Made by a program: the position numbers and the translations under genes. Positions 50,374 to 60,800 of a stretch of DNA of 64,000 bases are shown one piece after another (the first letter of the stretch is position 1; each line of letters starts with the position of its first letter). The stretch is taken from positions 498,501-562,500 of the forward strand of contig OX442320.1 of assembly GCA_949358305.1 (NCBI GenBank), given 5' to 3'. The notes beneath the pieces are model-generated. The model saw nothing but the letters and a program-made list of their open reading frames with translations. It made no database searches and was not told the origin of the DNA. Source of the stretch: Strigamia acuminata (lineage: Eukaryota; Arthropoda; Chilopoda; Geophilomorpha; Linotaeniidae).

Positions 50374-53300
50374 TCACTCAAGTTCTAGGGCTCTCACATG
50401 CTTGACTGACCTTTTTAACTCACGTCCATCGGGTAGCACAACTTTTATCACACGGATTTGACCATCCTCACCGGGAAAAATTTCTTTTATCCTGGCAAGT
50501 GGCCAAAAATATGGGTTAGTACCCATTTTTTCTAGAAGCACTATTTGGTCTACTTTAGGGTTTTTGAAGAACTTATCACCTTTGGATTCATAAAAATTCC
50601 TCAATTGCATGAGGTAACTCTTTTTCCAAATTTTCCAGAACTCCCAAATAAATTGGCGTCGTTTAATGTCCAGTTTTCTCAAATCGGATTTTTTAATTGC
50701 ACTCAATTGTTTGTTTATTAGGTATTTAGGCATACCTCCTGTTAAGAAGTTTTCAGGTGCCAAAATTCTACCACCATCAACACTGTCGGGGACATAAGAT
50801 AAAGGTCGTGAATTTAGCACTGAACTAATTTCCAGAGCCAAAGTTTGGAGAGTTTCTAAGTCTACGGTGCTGCGCAACAATGTCTTTCGAAGTTTATCTT
50901 TTACTGAGCGGACTAGACGTTCCCACGCTCCGCCCATCCATGGAGACAGCGGTGGGATGAATGTCCATAGCACCCTTTTTTCAGATAGGAATGTTTTCAC
51001 ATCTTTATGACCGATGAGTTTTCCCCACGATTGTAATTCGAGGCTTCCGCGCTCAAACGTCTTACTGTTGTCAGAGAAAATCTTCCCGGGGTATCCATAG
51101 CGTGCCCCAAATCTTCTCATTGCAAGCAAAAACTTTGGCACAGAAAGGTCCTCTGATACTTCTAAATGTATGGAACGGGTCACCATACACGTAAAAAGCA
51201 AGATATATACTTTTTTCTTTTCTTTCTTGTTGCTGCCGACATAAATGGGACCCAAGTGGTCAACTCCGGTGTTTTGAAATGGCGCCGCTGGTGTCACACG
51301 TTCAGCAGGAAGGTCACCCGTTGAAGGGTTGTTGCGTGCAAGTTTTCCTCGTCGGCAAATCTCACATTCTCGAATAACTGTTTGTATAGTTCTTCGTCCT
51401 CTTATAATCCAAAATTGTTCGCGTAGGTGATACAAAGTTTCGCTTATGTCACCGTGAAGCAACTCCAAATGCACTTTTTTAATTAACAGTCTTGTTATCC
51501 AACTATCATAATGCAAAATAATTGGATACACTTCATCAAATGTCAATAAAGATTTTTTCAAGCGGCTACGAAGTCGAAGTAATCCGTCCTCGTCAATGAA
51601 GAGCTCGAAATTGCGTAGGGTGGAGTGTTTAGACAGTTTTCTTTTGTTTTTCACATCATCAATCTCCTCAGAAAAATGTAATTTCTGAGAAAACTGCAGG
51701 ATCTTCAATTGGTTGTCCTCTAACTCGAGTGGCGAGAGAGGCTCACCGCGTAAAAGTTTGTTTTTCCATCGCAAAATGTATGAGAAAACTCTCAAAAGTC
51801 GGTTGTAATTTCGGAATCGTTTGAAGAATCGACCAATAAAGCTTTCTGTCACTTGAATTGTCATCACAACGATTTTTCGTTCTTCTTCTGGAAGATCCTC
51901 TTGTATAATTTCTCTTTCTTCCAGTTTCGAGACATCAACTCCAAACCACCAAAGTTTATTGTTCATCAATGTTTTTGAGTTATGTGGTCGAGTTAATAAA
52001 TCTGCTGGGTTAAATTCCGTTGGTACATGAGACCATTGTTTGGGTTTGGTTGAAGAAGTAATTTCTTGCACACGGTTCGAGACGTATGGCTTCCACACGT
52101 TTTTGTCACTATTTATCCATGCTAGAGTTATGGTGGAGTCCGAGTAGTATCGCACTTCAGTGACTGGGTACCCGGGAAGAAAGTTTTCTAACAGGTACTT
52201 GGTCATCCTAACTCCTACCACTGCTGCAGTTAATTCAAGTCGAGGAAGAGTCACTTTTTTCGTCGGCGCAATACGACATTTACTCAACAATAAAGTTCTT
52301 TTGCCCTCCAGATTGACGACAAAAATTGAACAGCCAAATGCCTTTGTGCTTGCGTCACAGAAAACTTCTAAAGTGATGTCTTGACCGGAATAAGTCTGCA
52401 GCCAACGTTGTACTTTCAATTCTTTCAATTTTTGTATGTCTTGACTCCATTCTTCGACTTCTTTTTTCTCTGAGTCAAGAATCTTTTCATCCCAGTTTTT
52501 TGTTCTAATCCAGATTGCTTGAACTAGCAGTTTCATTTGAAGCACAACAGGAGCAATGAGTCCCATTGGATCGAATATGGAAGCCATTAATGAAACAACT
52601 TCTCGCTTTGTATTCGGAATTTTTTCAATTGTCGGAATGTTAAACATCATGACATCTTCTGCCGTGTTCCACAATATTCCAAGCATTTTTATAATTCCTA
52701 AGTCCGAAAACTCCTCTCCTCGCATATGAAAACCTTCTTTTTTCAAATTGTTGAAGACGTTCTTGCTTGAGGTCGCCCACTTCACGAGGGGAAGCTTTCC
52801 GTCGTCTAATATCATTTTCAGTTTCTCGCAATGTGATGTTGTGTCGGCTGTAAAATCTCCTCCTGACGTCAAATCATCCATGAAGATTCCATCATCGAGT
52901 GCGTCGACTTCTTTTGCATGAGTTTCTTCAAATTGTTTCGCTTGTTTCCTAATCGTCGCACACAAGAGGAATGGAGAAGAAATGACGCCAAATGGCACGA
53001 CAATCATTCGCAGAACCATTAGATTATTCCACAAATTTTGCCATGAGTATGGCTCTTTGAAATAGTCACGAGCGACCCACAAAAAACGTAAAAAGTTTGT
53101 TTGAGTTGGGTTGATCATAACCTGGAGAAACGCTTGCTTAATGTCTGCTATTATTGGAATACAATAGAGACGGAATCTCACAATAACGAGTATTAAGTCT
53201 GGATTAAGGGAGGGTCCCGGAAATAAACAGTCATTGAGGGAAAGTTTCCCCTTCTTGGATGAAGACGCGTTGAACACTACTCGAAATTTCGTCGTGTCTC

Positions 53301-55614
53301 GATCCTCCTTGATTACAGGATGGTGAGGTATATTGTATGTTCCTTTCTTCAGAAAACGCTCTTCTTTTGGGACTTCCTCCGCGTGATTTTCGTGAATATA
53401 CTGCCACATGGACTCGTCGTAACGTTTTTTGTAATCCTCGTTGGCATCTATTCTTTTGAGTGTGTTAGCCAGTTGGTTCATGGCCAACTCCCAATTGGAT
53501 TCCAAGTCGACTTCCTGTCCATTGAATGGAAGCATGACTTCATAACGTCCATCGTCTAGACGCTTCGTAGTTGATTCGAATCGATCGCGAATAAAGTCGG
53601 ATTCTTTTTCTCCCGCATTTATACCGATGGATTCCAAGTTCCACAGTTTGTCCAATTTTTCTTGGATGTCTAAGTCGCATGTATTGCAACATGTTGTCAA
53701 TTCTTCATCATCTTCGAATAAATTGGTGTTGCCCGCCGCTCCGGACAAGACCCATCCAAAAATTGTATTTATTAATCCAAGATCTGCGTTTACTTTTTTC
53801 TTGCCGTCCTTAACGACCTTCCACCACACGTCGACTCCTAAAAGCACATCGATTTGAGAAGTCTTAGCTGGTAGGTCTTCAGCAAGTTCAAGGTTTAACT
53901 TCTTCACCTTGTCTATTATTGATGAGTTAAGAATGCCCTGCACTCGTGGCAAATTTTCCACAGAAAGCATTGAAAGTTTCAAATCTTGAGTGTCATTTTT
54001 ACTCTGCAGTGTGACATTAAACACATCATAGTCCGTGGCTGCTGGAGACGAGTCATTAAAACGTTGTGTGGTGGCAGAAACACTGCCGCACTTTTTAAGT
54101 TTCAGTCTATCAACAAATTCTCTTGTAATAAACGATCGATGGCTTCCCGGGTCGATCATTCCACGAATGTTGTGAGTTCCTCCTGATTTTGTTTTGAGGT
54201 CCGCGGTGAATATCATTAGTTGTAGAGTCGTCGAGATTGCGCATGAAACATGTGTTGTTACTTGTGGCTCCTTCGGCTTCTCCGCAGCGCTCGTTGAATT
54301 CTTCACCTCGGATTTTTTGCATATTGTGGAGTGGTGTCGCCCACCACAATGTTTACAAGAAAATTTGACCTTGCAGTCTCCCACTCTATGTCCAGTTCGG
54401 AAACAGTTAAAACACAGTCTGTTTTTCTTTACTATTTCGATTTTTGCGTTGATTTCGAAATCCTTTTTACAAGAGCCGTTTAAATGTTCTTCATCACAAA
54501 AAATGCACTTGCTTGTCCTTGAAGGCGCACTCTTGCTGTCAGATTTCGTTTCATTCTTTGTTTTGGCACTAGTAGACTGCTTGGCGTCTTGAGTAGCTGC
54601 GCACGTGGTCATTGAACCTTTCACTTTCGGTTTCTCCACTTCAGATTTTTCATTCTTGTCTTTTTTCGATTTTTCAAAAACGCTTTCAGTTCGTTCGGCC
54701 ATCGCAACTTCATTCACAAAGAAATTGAGCAACGTAACAATGTTCTTATTTTGTATTCCGTGAACCTGGTAAAATCTTAATGCCATTGAAGTTGGAAACT
54801 TGCTAATTATGTCGGGCAATAAGAAAGCTCCGGAAGTCTGAATAGGAATTTTAAGTTGCTCTAAAAGTCTAATAGTCGCAGAAATCTTTGTCAAGTTCGT
54901 TTTTATCGCTTTTGTTGGATAAATACTCGAAACCACTTTTAATTCTCGAATTGATTTTATTAACGCAGTTTGTTGTGCATTCTCATCACCAAAATGTCTT
55001 TCGAGTTCTTCTCTTGCAAGGTCATAGGATTCCTCGATCAGGGGAAAAGTTGAGATGAGAATTGCCGCTTCTCCAGTACACATAGTTTGTAAATACTGGA
55101 GTTTTTCAATGTTACTCAGGTCTGGATCCTTGTGTACGGAGGTCTCGAAGTTGCTTTTGAATGTTCTGTACTTCAAAATATCTCCGTCGAATTTTACGGA
55201 ATCCAGTTTGGGCAGCTTCGAATTTTTTCTAAACGTTGCTGTCGCGTTCAAGGTTGTATTCTGGTTTGAGCTTGTCGACGTATTTAATCTTCCTCCCAAA
55301 GTTGGAAGTGATCGCTTTGAAATTTCGTATCTCGTGCGAAGAAGATCCACTCTTGCTTGCATAGTCTCAAGCTTGTCAATGCATTCTAGATAATAGCCGT
55401 GGTCCGAATATTCCTGTAGATCATTCAGCGCACCTACTATTCTCGTTTCTTTTGGGTTCGCAGTTTGCACCAGCGCTTCCAGTTCACCTGGATCTGCTGT
55501 CTTCTCCGATATAGACAACAAATGATTCATTGCAGTGACTTGCGATTCCCAACGTTGTTGTTGCACTTCGATTTGATCCTCAGTTAGAAGATCTCTCATT
55601 GTAGGTTCCGCCAT
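50374..55614 (-). CDS. BEL-1 Gag-Pol polyprotein, intact (1,746 aa)
   Basis: Full BEL/Pao polyprotein in one frame from MAEPTMRDLL. In order with approximate residues: Gag 1-360; cysteine knuckles 368-440; aspartic protease with MIDPGSHRSF near 487 and GVDVWWK near 600; RT from about 750 with FMDDLTSGG near 910; RNase H with EVFCDASTKAFG near 1,083; integrase zinc module (HLELLHGD) near 1,383; integrase core with D in GVDHLGP near 1,450, D in FSDNSKTF near 1,512 and E in GAWERL near 1,562; and the C-terminal domain to VKHVRALELE. All catalytic positions are filled, so the protein could be functional although its 5' LTR, and hence its promoter, is truncated. It is the best candidate in the window to mobilise the kinase element. 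Confidence 0.95.
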   Translation of the reverse strand: MAEPTMRDLLTEDQIEVQQQRWESQVTAMNHLLSISEKTADPGELEALVQTANPKETRIVGALNDLQEYSDHGYYLECIDKLETMQARVDLLRTRYEISKRSLPTLGGRLNTSTSSNQNTTLNATATFRKNSKLPKLDSVKFDGDILKYRTFKSNFETSVHKDPDLSNIEKLQYLQTMCTGEAAILISTFPLIEESYDLAREELERHFGDENAQQTALIKSIRELKVVSSIYPTKAIKTNLTKISATIRLLEQLKIPIQTSGAFLLPDIISKFPTSMALRFYQVHGIQNKNIVTLLNFFVNEVAMAERTESVFEKSKKDKNEKSEVEKPKVKGSMTTCAATQDAKQSTSAKTKNETKSDSKSAPSRTSKCIFCDEEHLNGSCKKDFEINAKIEIVKKNRLCFNCFRTGHRVGDCKVKFSCKHCGGRHHSTICKKSEVKNSTSAAEKPKEPQVTTHVSCAISTTLQLMIFTADLKTKSGGTHNIRGMIDPGSHRSFITREFVDRLKLKKCGSVSATTQRFNDSSPAATDYDVFNVTLQSKNDTQDLKLSMLSVENLPRVQGILNSSIIDKVKKLNLELAEDLPAKTSQIDVLLGVDVWWKVVKDGKKKVNADLGLINTIFGWVLSGAAGNTNLFEDDEELTTCCNTCDLDIQEKLDKLWNLESIGINAGEKESDFIRDRFESTTKRLDDGRYEVMLPFNGQEVDLESNWELAMNQLANTLKRIDANEDYKKRYDESMWQYIHENHAEEVPKEERFLKKGTYNIPHHPVIKEDRDTTKFRVVFNASSSKKGKLSLNDCLFPGPSLNPDLILVIVRFRLYCIPIIADIKQAFLQVMINPTQTNFLRFLWVARDYFKEPYSWQNLWNNLMVLRMIVVPFGVISSPFLLCATIRKQAKQFEETHAKEVDALDDGIFMDDLTSGGDFTADTTSHCEKLKMILDDGKLPLVKWATSSKNVFNNLKKEGFHMRGEEFSDLGIIKMLGILWNTAEDVMMFNIPTIEKIPNTKREVVSLMASIFDPMGLIAPVVLQMKLLVQAIWIRTKNWDEKILDSEKKEVEEWSQDIQKLKELKVQRWLQTYSGQDITLEVFCDASTKAFGCSIFVVNLEGKRTLLLSKCRIAPTKKVTLPRLELTAAVVGVRMTKYLLENFLPGYPVTEVRYYSDSTITLAWINSDKNVWKPYVSNRVQEITSSTKPKQWSHVPTEFNPADLLTRPHNSKTLMNNKLWWFGVDVSKLEEREIIQEDLPEEERKIVVMTIQVTESFIGRFFKRFRNYNRLLRVFSYILRWKNKLLRGEPLSPLELEDNQLKILQFSQKLHFSEEIDDVKNKRKLSKHSTLRNFELFIDEDGLLRLRSRLKKSLLTFDEVYPIILHYDSWITRLLIKKVHLELLHGDISETLYHLREQFWIIRGRRTIQTVIRECEICRRGKLARNNPSTGDLPAERVTPAAPFQNTGVDHLGPIYVGSNKKEKKKVYILLFTCMVTRSIHLEVSEDLSVPKFLLAMRRFGARYGYPGKIFSDNSKTFERGSLELQSWGKLIGHKDVKTFLSEKRVLWTFIPPLSPWMGGAWERLVRSVKDKLRKTLLRSTVDLETLQTLALEISSVLNSRPLSYVPDSVDGGRILAPENFLTGGMPKYLINKQLSAIKKSDLRKLDIKRRQFIWEFWKIWKKSYLMQLRNFYESKGDKFFKNPKVDQIVLLEKMGTNPYFWPLARIKEIFPGEDGQIRVIKVVLPDGRELKRSVKHVRALELE

Positions 55615-56560
55615 TTTCTCTGTCCTCTCTCACAAAAAATTCGGCTGTGAAATTTGGAAAGAACAGATAAAAACGGGCATGACAATTCAACTTTGTTTTA
55701 ATTTTTAAGAGAATAAACCTTTTTATTTTATCCCCCAAAAATATCTCAATATTCACGGTTTTTGTTTTAACTTTAAAGAGAATAAACTTTTTAATTTTAT
55801 CCCCCAAAAAGCACTCAATTTTCACGGTCCTTGGTGACACGTGAGAATTTTAGAATATCAAATGTTTGGCCAATCGAGGATGACCAAAAATTTGAGCGGT
55901 TTTTGTGTACGTAAATAAAACGTGACACAATTACCCTGCACAGTTTGAAAATAATTGACGGTTCGTTTTGCAACAAAACACGCCAATAACTCCTAACATT
56001 AAATTTTGACTCTACTGACAGCTTATTCAACTTGAAACTAGTCAGTTCTACTCGAAATAAATCTAATCTCCCCCGCTTATGGCGGTTATAGTGGAGAACT
56101 AAGCATGCAATGAAAAAACACTTCAAAAGTTGTAAAATAGACACTTTATCGAAATTTTCCCGAAAACCAACAAATGCAACTACCAAAATCCCATAAAGAC
56201 ACTTGATACTGTTCCCCTTAATAACCAAAATCTCCAAAATTTCAATTTCATAAGGCAAAACACTGTAAAATGCAATTATTCCAGGGGCGAATCCGCTTTC
56301 CAACACGACGCGTTGTGTTATCCAGTGTTGTGACCTTGAACTCCAACTGCATGCACACTTTTGTTCGTTTTCGCCGCCAAAGAAGTCCCCGTCGTAACTT
56401 CTGTCACGTTGAACGTTGACTCTTGACATGGGTGACGAAACACGAACGTATTGTTCCTCCGTCGCACCAAACACTTTTTCAAACGTATTGATGATGCACT
56501 GGAAAAACTCACGAATTGCAGACGGAATCCTGGTCACGGCTACCAAAAGCTTCGCATCTG
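55615..56560 (-). other. BEL-1 copy B leader with primer-site motif
   Basis: Equivalent to 3985-4979. The primer-site motif at 56532-56548 has an extra base (GGTAGCC instead of GGTGCC in copy A), which may weaken priming. The 64-bp tandem pair is kept and the roughly 50-bp duplication of copy A is absent. Confidence 0.75.
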
Positions 56561-57284
56561 TGTTGCAGGTCAACAAGACAGATAGAAAGGAATGGCGATG
56601 CGTATCCAAATTCAAGACACTTGAGCTCGCCCAAGGTCGTATGGCGTGGCTAGTACGAAAATCGCACTGGAGAGCAATAAATCCGCAACAAATGGCATTG
56701 TTGTACCGCTGGAACAATGTGGAGAACACCTGCACCAAGTATCCAATAGGTGGCAGAAACATAAGTTGGCCTGAGAATTTTTAAACTACTCACTACACAT
56801 TGAATGTGTTTGAAAATAAACCTAAAACAAGAGCTAATAAAACACAACACATTTATTCAAAGGTTGGTTAATAACTGAAGAAATTACAGCAATTAGATTG
56901 GTTCTTAGAGAACCGCACATGCGCAGTACCGAATATGGCACGCGCCAGGCCGATAGCGGCGAAATACAGATACACGAAAGATTCCGTTACCATGGTAACG
57001 GAGGAAACAAGATTACGGCAAAGTTGGCATTTGCTAAAAAATGCATTAAAAATACATTGAATTACATTGAAATGACCACAAGAATGCGGTGAACAAAAAA
57101 GCTAATCACAACAATGTCCAAAAACACGTTAAACAATGAGATATTTGCAATAAACCGATCTCGGAAAGAAAGGATTGAAAATAGCCAATCACAGGCTTCG
57201 AATATGACATAACGATCACATTTGAATTTCGATCGGTACAAAAGCACAAAATTATCAAAGAATACATACTGAATAATAACGCAA
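56561..57284 (-). repeat. BEL-1 copy B 5' LTR, truncated (724 of about 1,562 bp)
   Basis: Matches 4980-5703 and stops at GCAA shared with the adjoining BEL-2 LTR. The missing part is the sense-upstream half, where the promoter would be expected. Confidence 0.92.
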
Positions 57285-57884
57285 CTTGCTAACAGCTGTG
57301 CAGGCAAACAGGAGCGAGCCAGACAGACTTCCATAGCCGCCCTTGACCAGACATCGACGCAAGGACCTTCCAAACAGCGTGGGGACTCGAACGAGAGTCC
57401 AAACCAAGGCGTATCGACGCCGCTCTAGACACAGACGCGGATCCGATGCGTCCAAATGCCGTCAACTGTCACGGGAGCTTTACGCCGCTCGCCACCTGCT
57501 GCCTCACGTCTTGGAAAGTCGCTGACCCCCTAAAACATTAAGCAAAAGGTAAACAACAATCAAATAAAATATGCCTATCTCAAAACAACTCTAATAATTC
57601 TTAAACTAATACACAGAATTACTAAGCCACTAAAACGATCACATCAAAACGACCACAAGTGACCGACAACACATCTCCCGACCAATCCAGGTGCGACTGG
57701 CAGCATGACGACCGTCAAGGACATCACCAAACAAGACCGCTGGTCAGCCAAACAACCGGACATCTCAGATATGTCTCCAACTTGTGTCAAAAACTAAAAA
57801 GCAAATTAAAAAGTCAAATCTTCTTTTCAGAAGCCAAAACGTGGAAAACTTCTAAATCTTTTTGTTGCGTTCCTGCTCGCAACA
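57281..57884 (-). repeat. BEL-2 5' LTR remnant (604 bp)
   Basis: Corresponds to 26970-27573 without length change but with a few substitutions (e.g. GGCAAAC versus GGCGAAC near 57304). It ends GCAACA and is followed by the GTTA duplication (57885-57888), closing BEL-2. Confidence 0.93.
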
Positions 57885-60800
57885 GTTAACTGTGATGAGA
57901 TCAAAAGTCTATTCTCGCAAATCATTGCTTGGATGTTGCTAAAACTTCCCTTGAAGTCTTCTACTAAGGTTTAAACACTATTTCTGAACATTCAGAGACA
58001 TTGGTCTTGTGGTGTTTGTGCTAAGTCAACTATGATGAGATCAAAAGTCTATTCTCCCAAATGATTGCTTGTATGTTTCTAAAACTTACATTGGAGCCTT
58101 CTACTAAGGTTTAAACACTATTTCTGAACATTCAGAGACATTAGTCTTGTGGTGTTTGTGCTAAGTCAACCGTGATGAGATCAAAAGTCTATTCTCCCAA
58201 ATCATTGCTTGGATGTTTCTAAAACTTACATTGGAGCCTTCTACTAAGGTTTAAACACTATTTCTGAACATTCAGAGACATTGGTCTTGTGGTGTTTGTG
58301 CTAAGTCAACTGTGATGAGATCAAAAGTCTATTCTCCCAAATCATTGCTTGGATGTTTCTAAAACTTACATTGGAGCCTTCTACTAAGGTTTAAACACTA
58401 TTTCTGAACATTCAGAGACATTGGTCTTGTGGTGTTTGTGCTAAGTCAACTATGATGAGATCAAAAGTCTATTCTCCCAAATGATTGCTTGGATGTTTCT
58501 AAAACTTACATTGGAGCCTTCTACTAAGGTTTAAACACTATTTCTGAACATTCAGAGACATTGGTCTTGTGGTGTTTGTGCTAAGTCAACTATGATGAGA
58601 TCAAAAGTCTATTCTCCCAAATCATTGCTTGGATGTTTCTAAAACTTACATTGGAGCCTTCTACTAAGGTTTAAACACTATTTCTGAACATTCAGAGACA
58701 TTGATCTTGTGGTCTTTGTGCTAAGTCAACTGCAATGTGAAATAAGCTCAAAATTTTTTTTTCAAAATTTATTGCTTGGATGTTGCTAAAACTTACATTG
58801 AAGGCTTCTACTAAGGTTTAAACACTATTTCTGAACATTCAGAGACATTGGACTTGTGGTGTTTGTGCTAAGTCAACCGTGATGAGATCAAAAGTCTATT
58901 CTCCCAAATCATTGCTTGGATGTTTCTAAAACTTACATTGGAGCCTTCTACTAAGGTTTAAACACTATTTCTGAACATTCAGAGACATTGGTCTTGTGGT
59001 GTTTGTGCTAAGTCAACTGTGATGAGATCAAAAGTCTATTCTCCCAAATCATTGCTTGGATGTTTCTAAAACTTACATTGGAGCCTTCTACTAAGTTTTA
59101 AACACTATTTCTGAACATTCAGAGACATTGGTCTTGTGGTGTTTGTGCTAAGTTAACTGTGATGAGATCAAAAGTCTATTCTCGCAAATCATTGCTTGGA
59201 TGTTGCTAAAACTTCCCTTGAAGTCTTCTACTAAGGTTTAAACACTATTTCTGAACATTCAGAGACATTGGTCTAGTGGTGTTTGTGCTAAGTCAACTGC
59301 GATGTGAAATGAGCTCAAAATTTTTTTTTCAAAATTTATTGCTTGGATGTTGCTAAAACTTACATTGAAGGCTTCTACTAAGGTTTAAACACTATTTCTG
59401 AACATTCAGAGACATTGGACTTGTGGTGTTTGTGCTAAGTCAACCGTGATGAGATCAAAAGTCTATTCTCCCAAATCATTGCTTGGATGTTTCTAAAACT
59501 TACATTGGAGCCTTCTACTAAGGTTTAAACACTATTTCTGAACATTCAGAGACATTGGTCTTGTGGTGTTTGTGCTAAGTCAACTGTGATGAGATCAAAA
59601 GTCTATTCTCCCAAATCATTGCTTGGATGTTTCTAAAACTTACATTGGAGCCTTCTACTAAGGTTTAAACACTATTTCTGAACATTCAGAGACATTGGTC
59701 TTGTGGTGTTTGTGCTAAGTTAACTGTGATGAGATCAAAAGTCTATTCTCGCAAATCATTGCTTGGATGTTGCTAAAACTTCCCTTGAAGTTTTCTACTA
59801 AGGTTTAAACACTATTTCTGAACATTCAGAGACATTGGTCTAGTGGTGTTTGTGCTAAGTCAACTGCGATGTGAAATAAGCTCAAAATTTTTTTTTCAAA
59901 ATTTATTGCTTGGATGTTGCTAAAACTTTCATTGGAGCCTTCTACTAAGGTTTAAACACTATTTCTGAACATTCAGAGACATTGGTCTTGTGGTGTTTGT
60001 GCTAAGTCAACTGTGATGAGATCAAAAGTCTATTCTCCCAAATCATTGCTTGGATGTTTCTAAAACTTACATTGGAGCCTTCTACTAAGGTTTAAACACT
60101 ATTTCTGAACATTCAGAGACATTGGTCTTGTGGTGTTTGTGCTAAGTCAACTATGATGAGATCAAAAGTTTATTCTCCCAAATCATTGCTTGGATGTTTC
60201 TAAAACTTACATTGGAGCCTTCTACTAAGGTTTAAACACTATTTCTGAACATTCAGAGACATTGGTCTTGTGGTGTTTGTGCTAAGTCAACTGTGATGAG
60301 ATCAAAAGTCTATTCTCCCAAATCATTGCTTGGATGTTTCTAAAATTTACATTGGAGCCTTCTACTAAGGTTTAAACACTATTTCTGAACATTCAGAGAC
60401 ATTGGTCTTGTGGTGTTTGTGCTAAGTCAACTATGATGAGATCAAAAGTCTATTCTCCCAAATGATTGCTTGGATGTTTCTAAAACTTACATTGGAGCCT
60501 TCTACTAAGGTTTAAACACTATTTCTGAACATTCAGAGACATTGGTCTTGTGGTGTTTGTGCTAAGTCAACTATGATGAGATCAAAAGTCTATTCTCCCA
60601 AATCATTGCTTGGATGTTTCTAAAACTTACATTGGAGCCTTCTACTAAGGTTTAAACACTATTTCTGAACATTCAGAGACATTGATCTTGTGGTCTTTGT
60701 GCTAAGTCAACTGCAATGTGAAATAAGCTCAAAATTTTTTTTTCAAAATTTATTGCTTGGATGTTGCTAAAACTTACATTGAAGGCTTCTACTAAGGTTT

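Larger units (their letters stand above)
48754..57284 (-). mobile_element. BEL/Pao retrotransposon, family BEL-1, copy B (nested in BEL-2)
   Basis: 3' LTR 48754-50315 (complete, 1,562 bp), intact polyprotein 50374-55614, leader 55615-56560 and the first part of the 5' LTR (sense 3' side) 56561-57284. The LTR stops after GCAA at 57284 and BEL-2 LTR sequence follows. It was inserted into BEL-2 gag (flank CCTC at 48750-48753). The right-hand target copy is lost. Confidence 0.93.
26302..57884 (-). mobile_element. BEL/Pao retrotransposon BEL-2, split by three nested insertions
   Basis: Pieces in sense order: partial 5' LTR 57884-57281, Gag-protease-RT 48753-45833, RNase H region 32966-31995, integrase 28819-27624, 3' LTR 27573-26302. 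The outer ends carry the target duplication GTTA (26298-26301, 57885-57888) in satellite, which ties the distant pieces into one insertion. The Gag N-terminus, leader and about two thirds of a kilobase of the 5' LTR are missing between the BEL-1 copy B and the LTR remnant. Two in-frame TGA stops (28163-28170 region and 46252-46254) make it defective. Confidence 0.9.
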
